A stretch of DNA of 29,821 nucleotides. Origin: Streptomyces sp. NBS 14/10 (GTDB lineage: Bacteria; Actinomycetota; Actinomycetes; Streptomycetales; Streptomycetaceae). Below, piece after piece: positions 23,763 through 29,821 of the stretch. The stretch covers positions 60,163 through 89,983 of the forward strand of contig NZ_NCSM01000046.1 in the NCBI RefSeq assembly GCF_002224125.1, in the 5' to 3' direction. The notes under the pieces are model-generated. The model was given only the letters and a program-made list of their open reading frames with translations. It was not told the origin of the DNA and made no database searches. Numbering within the stretch: position 1 is the stretch's first letter; every line of letters begins with the position of its first letter. The position numbers were made by a program, and so were the translations under genes.

Positions 23763-24540
23763 TCAGGGTGCGCCGAGGTATGTGGTGGCCTGGATGTCGT
23801 GCAGGTGTATGAGGATGTCGTGGGCCTTGCCGAGTGCGGCCGTGTATTCCACGGGGTCGGGCCATCCGGCGCCGATGTTCCAGGTGGCATGCTCCTTGTC
23901 CAGCCACTCGCGCACCGGCTCGGGGGCCGTGCGCATGTCGAGGATGTAGTCGTCCCGGCGGGCCTTGTCCAGGGTCTGTTCGTTGGAGCCCGGCTTCGCG
24001 CCGTCCACGTGGTAGTTGCGCATCACGTTGTCGTCGGTGCCGAACGCGTTGAAGGAACCCTTGTAGAACGAGAAGCCGATGCTGGCGTAGCGGCTGCCCA
24101 GCGCGTCGCGGAGAAAGGAGCCCTGAGTCTTGGGGTACCGCGTGTCGAACGAGTCGTAGGACACGTGGGTGTTGTGGGCCGACAGCAGAATCTTGTTCCC
24201 GGTGTACTGGCGCCACCACTCCACGTTCTCGGCCATCACCTGGTCGCGGAGCTTCATCATCTGGGCGATCTGGTCCTCGTCGCCGATGTCGAAGGCAAAG
24301 CCCCTGGCCATCTGGTGGATGGCCAGGGCGTGCCGTGTCATCCACAGATGGTTCTGCTTGTCACCGGGGCCGGGGCGCTGTGCGCGCAGGCGGTCGTAGA
24401 CCTTCCGGGTCCGCTCCGCCCGCTCCTGGCGCTCGGCGAGCGGCAGCTTGGAGTACTCCTCGGCGAAGGTGCCGGCGTCGGTTGTCGGGGCCAGACCGCG
24501 GTACAACTCGGTCACCTGCTTCAGCAGGCCGACGCCCTGT
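23763..24540 (-). pseudogene. erythromycin-esterase-like protein, N-terminus missing
   Basis: About 257 residues of the erythromycin esterase (Ere/succinoglycan-biosynthesis) family are encoded: LLKQVTELYRGLAPTTDAGT, LWMTRHALAIHQMARG, NVEWWRQYTGNKILLSAHNT and HVSYDS, then GSFLRDALGSRYASIGFSFY and the end at 23763. The AHNTHV block carries one of the conserved His residues; the N-terminal catalytic Glu/His motifs (about 150 residues) are missing. Family resemblance ends at about 24540, where a dehydrogenase gene fragment begins on the plus strand. Full members cleave lactone rings of macrolides or act on other esters; this fragment should be inactive. Confidence 0.82.
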
Positions 24541-25373
24541 ACGGCATCCCCGACGTGAACCCGGCCGCCCTGGCGCGCGCGGTCCGGGCCAACCCCCGCC
24601 TGCGCTGGGTGCACACCATGGCCGCGGGCGGAGGCAACCAGGTCAAGGCCGCCGAGCTGAACGCCGAAGAACTCCACCGGGTCCTCTTCACCACCTCGGC
24701 CGGAGTGCACGGACGCCCACTCGCCGAGTTCGCCGTCTTCGGCGTGCTCGCGGGGGCCAAGGACCTGCCCCGCCTGAACCGCCAGCAGCGCGACCACGAA
24801 TGGAGCGGCCGCTGGACGATGGGGCAGGTGAACCAACAGACCGTTCTCGTACTCGGGCTCGGCGGGATGGGCCGCGCCGTCGCCGCGGCCCTTCACGCAC
24901 TGGGCGCGACGGTCATCGGCACCAGCAGAAGGGACGTCGGTGTCGCCGGGGTCTCCGCCGTGGTGCACCCCGCTCGTATCACCGAGGTAGCCCCCACCGT
25001 GGACGCCGTCGTGAACACGCTCCCCGGGACCGAGGCCACGGAACACCTCATGGGCAAACGGTTCTTGAGCGCCCTCCGGCCCGGCGCCTGCCTCGTCAAC
25101 GTCGGCCGCGGCAGCGTCGTCGACGAGACCGCCCTCATCGACGCGCTCGCCTCCGGCCGGCTCGGCTTCGCCGCGCTGGACGTCTTCGAGTCGGAGCCGC
25201 TGCCGGCCGACAGCCCGCTGTGGGACCACGACCGCGTGCTGGTGAGCCCGCACACCGCCGCGCTCGACACGGCGGAGGACCGCCTCATCGCCGAACTCTT
25301 CGCCGCCAACGCCACCCGGCTCCTCGACGGACGCGGCCTGGTCAACCGCGTGAACACCGTCGAGTTCTACTGA
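24537..25373 (+). pseudogene. D-isomer-specific 2-hydroxyacid dehydrogenase, first residues missing
   Basis: From LYGIPDVNPAALARAVRANP at 24537 the frame follows the D-2-hydroxyacid dehydrogenase family to its end: VLVLGLGGMGRAVAAALHAL (NAD-binding), LVNVGRGSVVDETALIDAL with catalytic Arg, VFESEPLP with Glu and VSPHTAA with His. All catalytic residues are present. About 50 N-terminal residues are missing and no start codon lies near the break, so expression from its own start is doubtful; ATG at 24618 would give a shortened protein. Full enzymes reduce 2-keto acids or keto-gluconates. It lies 96 bases before gnd on the same strand, which suggests both once worked in gluconate-type metabolism. 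Confidence 0.82.
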
Positions 25374-25469
25374 CCAGGGCGACAGCCACGCACACACCCC
25401 ACATCACCGCCGCCCCGGCCACAGCGTCACAATGACGCCCGGCGCACCCACCGATCGAAAGAGGTCCAG

Positions 25470-26921
25470 ATGAACATCAGCGCAACGGCCAACATCGGCG
25501 TCGTCGGGCTGGCCGTGATGGGATCGAACCTGGCGCGCAACCTCGCCTCCCGCGAAGGCAACACGGTCGCCGTCCACAACCGCACCTACGCCCGCACGGA
25601 GGAACTCCTCGCCGAGCATCCCGAGGCGGGATTCATCGCCGGCGAGTCGATCGACGACTTCGTCGCGTCGCTGGCCAGGCCACGCACCGCGATCATCATG
25701 GTGCAGGCCGGGGCGGGCACAGACGCCGTCATCGACCAGCTCGTCGAGCGCTTCGAGCCCGGCGACATCATCGTCGACGGCGGCAACGCGAACTTCCACG
25801 ACACCATCGCCCGCGAGAAGAGGCTCGCCCCCACCGGCATCCACTTCGTCGGCGTAGGCATCTCCGGCGGCGAGGAAGGCGCCCTCAAGGGCCCCTCGAT
25901 CATGCCGGGCGGATCGGAGGAGTCCTACCGGACCCTCGGGCCGATTCTCGCGTCCATCGCCGCGGTCGCCGAGGGCGAGCCCTGCGTCACACACGTCGGC
26001 ACCGACGGCGCCGGCCACTTCGTCAAGATGATCCACAACGGCATCGAGTACGCCGATATGCAGCTGATCGGCGAGGCGTACGACCTGCTGCGGACCGTCG
26101 GCGGTCTCCAGCCGCACGCCGTCGCCGACATCTTCGCCGAGTGGAACAAGGGACCGCTCGAGTCCTATCTCATCGAGATCACCGCCGAGATCCTGCGCCA
26201 GGTGGACCCCGCCACCGGAAAGCCATTCGTGGACATCGTGCTGGACCAGGCGGGTTCCAAGGGCACCGGCGTATGGACCGTGCAGAACGCCCTCGACCTC
26301 GGCGTCCCCGTCGGCGGCATCGCCGAGGCCGTGTTCGCCCGTGCCGTCTCCTCCAAGCCGACGCAGCGCGCGGCAGTGCGGCAGCCGGCCGGCCGCCCGG
26401 AGGCGCAGAAGGTCGATTCCGCCGCCTTCGCGGACGACCTCGCCAAGGCCCTCTACGCCTCGAAGGTCGTCGCCTACGCGCAGGGATTCGACGCCATCAT
26501 CGCCGGCGCGCAGAAGTACGGCTGGAACATCCACAAGGACCGGATCGCCAAGATCTGGCGCGGCGGCTGCATCATCCGTGCGCGTTTCCTCAACCGCATC
26601 GCGGAGGCGTACACCGAGAACCCGCACATCACCACCCTCCTCGAGGCGCCCTACTTCGCACAGGCCGTCGCCGAGGGCGAGGCCGCCTGGCGTCGCATCG
26701 TCTCCACCGCCGCCCTCTCCGGCGTACCGGTCCCAGGCTTCGGCTCCGCGCTCAGCTACTACGACTCGCTGGCCGCCGACCGGCTCCCCGCCGCGCTCAT
26801 CCAAGGCCAGCGCGACTTCTTCGGCGCCCACACCTACCGACGGACCGACAAGGAAGGCACCTTCCACACACTCTGGTCCGGCGACCGTACCGAGGTCGAG
26901 ATCGAGGGCTCCGCCCGCTGA
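25470..26921 (+). CDS. gnd: 6-phosphogluconate dehydrogenase (decarboxylating, NADP-dependent)
   Basis: The 483-residue enzyme converts 6-phosphogluconate to ribulose 5-phosphate and CO2 in the pentose phosphate pathway. The N-terminal Rossmann domain has NIGVVGLAVMGSNLARNLAS and the VHNRT block typical of NADP use. IIVDGGNANFHDT, VGVGISGGEEGALKGPSIMP and the catalytic GHFVKMIHNGIEYADMQ (with Lys and Glu) are intact. The C-terminal helical domain has WRGGCIIRARFL and the end block SALSYYDSLAADRLPAALIQ and GQRDFFGAHTYRR. The length is that of the long, dimeric type. ATG at 25470 follows AAAGAGG. An extra copy beside the housekeeping gene is likely, but cannot be seen here. Confidence 0.95.
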   Translation: MNISATANIGVVGLAVMGSNLARNLASREGNTVAVHNRTYARTEELLAEHPEAGFIAGESIDDFVASLARPRTAIIMVQAGAGTDAVIDQLVERFEPGDIIVDGGNANFHDTIAREKRLAPTGIHFVGVGISGGEEGALKGPSIMPGGSEESYRTLGPILASIAAVAEGEPCVTHVGTDGAGHFVKMIHNGIEYADMQLIGEAYDLLRTVGGLQPHAVADIFAEWNKGPLESYLIEITAEILRQVDPATGKPFVDIVLDQAGSKGTGVWTVQNALDLGVPVGGIAEAVFARAVSSKPTQRAAVRQPAGRPEAQKVDSAAFADDLAKALYASKVVAYAQGFDAIIAGAQKYGWNIHKDRIAKIWRGGCIIRARFLNRIAEAYTENPHITTLLEAPYFAQAVAEGEAAWRRIVSTAALSGVPVPGFGSALSYYDSLAADRLPAALIQGQRDFFGAHTYRRTDKEGTFHTLWSGDRTEVEIEGSAR

Positions 26922-27209
26922 TTCCGCCCTGCGCGGACATACGAAGCGTTCGGCCGTGCAGGTCGAAGTGGAGGAGGGGCGGGTCTCGACGGCGGCCCCT
27001 CCCCCACCACCGCGTCGAAGTTGGACCTCACCAGCGATCAGATCGAAGCCTCGTCGGCTGGCGAACGCACGGCGCACGGGCGGAGGACCATGAGCGAGTC
27101 TTCCAAGGTGGCCACCATGGCAAAGGGGAACCGGTCGAGCTCAAGACAGAGTGCGACGTCAAGGGCTTCATTGGCTATGTAGAGAGTCGGCTGATGTGCT
27201 CGCGCCGGG
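26922..27209. other. intergenic, nothing recognised
   Basis: About 290 bases between gnd and the Cys-rich gene. The frames here are short and without ribosome sites or family motifs. No hairpin terminator for gnd was found by eye. Confidence 0.3.
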
Positions 27210-27812
27210 ATGGCGAGAACCGGCTTCGCGCCTTATGGGGACATTCGCCGTTGGACAAGCGCGGCCTACGATGCGTGCGAGGAGTTGGCCGGCACGCTGG
27301 CCGCCGTGGTTGCGAGCCCGGAGAGCGCTGCAGAGATGGACACGTCCCGCCAACACATCCGGTTCGTACGTCGTAGGCTGTGCAGATTCGGGGTCCACGC
27401 GTATCGACGCGTCACGCCTGAAGAGATCGATCGCGCTTCCGAACCGTGCCATCGCCAGTGGCGGTGTGCGTTCTGCGATCGGCTCCGGCGTTCCGGTGTG
27501 CTGCATGAGTACGGGCGCGAGAAGCCAACGATTCATCCGTGCTGGAAGGTTGTGGCCTGCGTCCGGTGCGGACACGAATTCGGGTGGGCCCGGCACGTGA
27601 ACCGCCTCGTCGCAGTGGACTGCCTCCCGGAGGCGCAGCGGCCAGACTATGTCACCCCGAATCGAAGGGCCACGCCCTGCGATTACGCACAGATCTGCGG
27701 GCGATGCGGCGAGACGGACAGCGACGTCGTCACGGAGCACGACTGGGATACCCCATGGTGGGGCGGCAGGTGCCGACGATGCGGCCAGCGGTGGGTCGAC
27801 GACGGGGACTGA
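27210..27812 (+). CDS. repeat-cysteine (zinc-ribbon-like) protein, unknown
   Basis: The 200-residue product has a strikingly regular cysteine pattern: C80-x5-C86-x2-C89, C111-x5-C117-x2-C120, C147-x5-C153-x2-C156, and a final C188-x2-C191 with H177 before it. Each unit ends in a CxxC that is followed by Gly in three of four cases, as in zinc ribbons. C58 and H63 could be part of a first, weaker unit. Residues 1-50 are helical and lack Cys apart from C23. Such arrays bind zinc and often nucleic acid, but no family name is certain (DUF1660-like repeats are a loose match). ATG at 27210 has no strong ribosome site; the true start may differ. Confidence 0.6.
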   Translation: MARTGFAPYGDIRRWTSAAYDACEELAGTLAAVVASPESAAEMDTSRQHIRFVRRRLCRFGVHAYRRVTPEEIDRASEPCHRQWRCAFCDRLRRSGVLHEYGREKPTIHPCWKVVACVRCGHEFGWARHVNRLVAVDCLPEAQRPDYVTPNRRATPCDYAQICGRCGETDSDVVTEHDWDTPWWGGRCRRCGQRWVDDGD

Positions 27813-27954
27813 CCTGCCGTGCCGTCGGGAAGCCCTGCGAGCGCGCGAGCCGGCAGCCGCGTCGGACGGCGTGGCGGGCTTCGTGGGCCACGCACGAGCC
27901 GCCGTCGGCGTCGGACACCCTGCCCTGCTGTGCGGCTCCGGCACGCTGCCTGTC

Positions 27955-28746
27955 TCAGGTGCTGGTCGGCGGCGATTCGTCCGCCCGGCCCCGTACGAGA
28001 CGTGGGGTCCGCCCCGCTTTGGGTGCACCCGCGCGAGTCATTCCGGCAGCCGTGAACGTCGCCGCCGCTGCTGTGGCGGCAGCAGTGAACGTGACGACCA
28101 GCCAGACACCCCCGACAGGGGCGTTCGTCTGCGGCGCTGCGAACCCTCCGGGCACCGCGTACACCACGAGCCGGTCTCCTGCCTGCGCGTCGGCGGGGCA
28201 CGCCTCCCCCAGCGGGACGAAGTCAGACTCCCTGAGCTTGCGTTCGAGTTCCGTACCGTCGAGCCGCTCCAGCGAGCACTCCCACCAGGATCCGGTGACC
28301 TTCCCCGTCGGCGCGTTCCTCTCGTGCCGAACGGCCTTCGTAACGACGGTCTCCAGCGGCTTGCCCCACACGTCGAGCACGGCCTGGTCGAGAAACGTCA
28401 GCAATCCCACGGCCAGCAGACACTCCACGATTGCGGCCACTCCGAAGTGCCAAGGACGAAGACGGATGAAACACACGGCGATCAGGGCGAACCCCACGCC
28501 GAGGAGCAACAGCGCCGCAACGACGGCCACCGCCGGGTGAGGCCACCACGCGGGAACGAGCACGACCGCGATCACGGCCAGCCCGCATGTCAGCACCGAA
28601 GCGGTGACCCCCATCAGCGCACCGGCCCCCCAAAGCCGCAGTCTCCCGCTCACCGACACCTCCCCCGCTGCCCAAACGTCCCGTGCTCTTTCCTTCCCAG
28701 CCTGCGAGCGGTCCGACCCGCGTGCCGAGCGACTATCCGATGCCAT
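27955..28746 (-). CDS. membrane protein, unknown
   Basis: The 263-residue product has three close hydrophobic helices (about 40-66, 71-95 and 101-122: VLTCGLAVIAVVLVPAWW, VAVVAALLLLGVGFALIAVC, FGVAAIVECLLAVGLLTFL), a polar loop of about 85 residues with two Cys (C157 region SWWECSLERLDGTELERKL and GEACPADAQAGD), and a last helix near 213-235. The loop may lie outside the cell with a disulfide. I know no family. ATG at 28746 lacks a strong ribosome site; GTG at VSVSGRLRLWG is an alternative. The spacing of helices and their absence in other frames make it likely real. Convergent with the Cys-rich gene. Confidence 0.6.
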   Translation of the reverse strand: MASDSRSARGSDRSQAGKERARDVWAAGEVSVSGRLRLWGAGALMGVTASVLTCGLAVIAVVLVPAWWPHPAVAVVAALLLLGVGFALIAVCFIRLRPWHFGVAAIVECLLAVGLLTFLDQAVLDVWGKPLETVVTKAVRHERNAPTGKVTGSWWECSLERLDGTELERKLRESDFVPLGEACPADAQAGDRLVVYAVPGGFAAPQTNAPVGGVWLVVTFTAAATAAAATFTAAGMTRAGAPKAGRTPRLVRGRADESPPTST

Positions 28747-28836
28747 GCCGACCCGCGTAGGAAGCCCGAGTACGACCCGCTCCGGAAGAGCGCAAAAACC
28801 TGGGGACTGACAACTACTGTCTGCCGTCGATGTTCA

Positions 28837-28887
28837 TGATCACCCGGATTTGCTCGGATGGTGCTTGTGATCACGCGGAATTGCTCA
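28837..28887. repeat. pair of 20-base direct repeats
   Basis: TGATCACCCGGATTTGCTCG at 28837-28856 and TGATCACGCGGAATTGCTCA at 28868-28887 agree at 17 of 20 positions, 31 bases apart. A partial inverted copy (AATCCGCGTGATGAGCA) occurs near 28959. Repeated blocks near an end are typical of IS21-type elements, but no istA or istB gene is visible. Confidence 0.6.
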
Positions 28888-28935
28888 CGAAACCGCGGAA
28901 CCTGGAATCCCGTAGGGAGCGCAACTTCGTGAGCA
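28882..28935. repeat. 10-base inverted repeat
   Basis: TGCTCACGAA at 28882-28891 and TTCGTGAGCA at 28926-28935 are exact complements 34 bases apart. The left arm overlaps the second direct repeat. It may be part of the same worn element end. Confidence 0.55.
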
Positions 28936-29150
28936 CGGCCTCCTGCGGAAACGTCGGAATCCGCGTGTGATGAGCAGTGCTCGTGTCGGCTGATCATGAG
29001 CAGAACTCGGCGGCCGGATGCCCTCGGCGGTCACCGTGAGTAGTGACCCGTGGGATCTGAGGATCGGCTGACGGCCGGGCGTCTTGGGACGCTTCGGTGA
29101 TGAGCTCTCCGTGGACCCCGGGTGAGTTGGTGCATCAAAGGTCATGAGGG

Positions 29151-29173
29151 TCCCCGGTTTCGGAAACCGGGGA
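29151..29173. repeat. strong hairpin, 10-bp stem with CGG loop
   Basis: TCCCCGGTTT (29151-29160), CGG, AAACCGGGGA (29164-29173) is a perfect palindrome around three bases. There is no T run. It may be a terminator, a transposon end or an RNA element; no gene immediately beside it explains it. Confidence 0.7.
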
Positions 29174-29373
29174 TTCCCTGCCATAGATAGCGATGCGGCA
29201 GCGACGGGAGAGGGCCCAGATACCAACTGCACTGAAGAGTGGGTGTCCGAGCCCGGAGAGGTTGCGAGTGCCGAAAAATCATCCACGCAGGTCGGGAGCC
29301 TGACCACGGATCTCCTCGACGTTCATCCAGGTGCCTTCACCCGGTCAGGGTCTTGGCGGCATCATGATCTGTC

Positions 29374-29430
29374 GTGCTACTGCGACTGGCCTACGTCACC
29401 GCCGATGAGCGACAAAGAGAAGGACATCCT
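29374..29430 (+). pseudogene. possible N-terminal trace of an rve-type transposase
   Basis: VLLRLAYVTADE in one frame (from GTG 29374) and PMSDKEKDIL in the next (ATG at 29405) resemble the LLRLAYL and MSDREKDxEILxLRHQ blocks at the start of Streptomyces integrase-core transposases. The pieces are short, out of frame with each other, and the expected LRHQ block does not follow. Confidence 0.2.
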
Positions 29431-29815
29431 CTCCGGCCCGTGCTTCGGCGGCCGTGAGCGGTGCATCCTCCGGTCTGTCACGGCCTGTCCCTGCCTCATC
29501 GACGGGAGCGCGCGCTGATTCGGGAGCGGCTCCGCAAGCGGGGAGGTAGGTTGCACCATCCCGGCGATTTTCACAGGCCTGGGGGCATAGCAGGGGCGCG
29601 GGAACATCCGGCAGGCAGGCCGCAGCACAAGGACGTTCGCTGGCCGTGCGGGGTGCGCCTGCGGATCACCTGCCCTCGAGCCGGCATGGCCCGGGGTAAA
29701 AGTACACGGAATCCGCCGCATCGCCAGGGGGTTGTGCCGGGTGGTGTGGTTGAACGGGACATCTGACATGGCCGAGCCAATCGAGGCCTTCGGATGGTGG
29801 CGAAAGGAGTCCCCC

Positions 29816-29821
29816 ATGGCA
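29816..29821 (+). CDS. start of a gene cut by the window edge
   Basis: ATG at 29816-29818 and GCA follow AAAGGAG with eight bases between, an excellent Streptomyces ribosome site. Only Met-Ala is visible, so nothing can be said of the product. Confidence 0.5.

Larger units (their letters stand above)
28747..29815. other. repeat-rich region without convincing genes
   Basis: About 1.07 kb with no recognisable intact gene. It holds direct repeats at 28837-28887, an inverted repeat at 28882-28935, a strong hairpin at 29151-29173 and a short transposase-like trace near 29374-29430, each listed separately. It looks like the ends of mobile elements whose bodies were lost. Confidence 0.4.

Noticed and set aside
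23763..24540. Working macrolide resistance gene
   Set aside because: The erythromycin-esterase-like gene lacks its N-terminal part, including expected catalytic residues, and has no promoter or start.
25404..27077. 557-residue minus-strand frame
   Set aside because: It is the exact antisense of gnd and has the repetitive Gly/Val/Asp composition typical of such shadows.
29144..29518. 124-residue plus-strand frame
   Set aside because: It has no ribosome site or family motif and begins within the strong hairpin; at most a short part may be a transposase trace.
1..29821. CRISPR array, tRNA or rRNA genes
   Set aside because: I saw no regularly spaced repeats with unique spacers, and no tRNA-like TPsiC or cloverleaf sequences or rRNA segments. 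A proper tRNA search was not run.

Overview
The window reads as high-GC actinobacterial DNA, most likely from a Streptomyces chromosome arm or large plasmid. Third codon positions are almost all G or C, many short proteins are Streptomyces-type (DUF6479, DUF6262, DUF4142, Ddn-like), and intact genes alternate with many broken insertion sequences and gene fragments. Species and replicon cannot be told from the sequence alone.

Layout. 1-2.2 kb is a graveyard of mobile DNA: the C-terminal half of an rve-type transposase cut by the window edge, a DUF6262 accessory gene that lost its start, a small membrane protein gene, a Tn3-family TnpA fragment and the tail of another rve-type transposase. 2.36-5.23 kb holds an intact dienelactone-hydrolase-like gene with no visible nucleophile, then an ECF41-type sigma factor gene followed by a zinc-free quinone-oxidoreductase-like gene. 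A good match to the ECF41 promoter lies between these two, inside the end of the sigma gene. 5.3-7.65 kb is decayed again: an IS630-type helix-turn-helix fragment, a frameshifted DUF6479 gene, and an IS256 transposase fused in frame to the C-terminal half of an ArsB/NhaD-like transporter. 7.8-10 kb holds intact genes for a DUF4142 membrane-anchored protein, a Ddn-like protein and a MarR regulator.

10.1-18.3 kb is the largest intact block. It encodes a polytopic GT-C-like membrane protein, a five-helix membrane molybdopterin oxidoreductase with a small membrane partner, a SAM methyltransferase, a TIGR04282/DUF2064 transferase, a GT2 glycosyltransferase, an OmpR-type response regulator with its histidine kinase, and an NAD-dependent sugar epimerase with a cysteine-rich insert. 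Overlapping starts and stops tie many of these together. I read it as a regulated envelope or lipid-linked glycan system with a redox arm; this is inference.

18.3-20.4 kb is decayed: a phage minor-capsid relic, and a SigJ-like ECF pseudogene with three frameshifts behind a truncated FAD-dependent NADH-dehydrogenase-like gene. 20.5-21.34 kb is an intact MerR regulator with a dyad in a 19-nt promoter spacer. 21.6-23.45 kb has an ISL3-family transposase truncated into the N-terminal half of an rve-type transposase. At about 24.54 kb an erythromycin-esterase-like gene and a D-2-hydroxyacid dehydrogenase gene meet head to head, both without their 5' ends. An intact 6-phosphogluconate dehydrogenase gene follows. 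The right end has a repeat-cysteine protein, an unknown membrane protein, and about 1 kb of repeat-rich DNA without convincing genes that ends at the start of a new gene.
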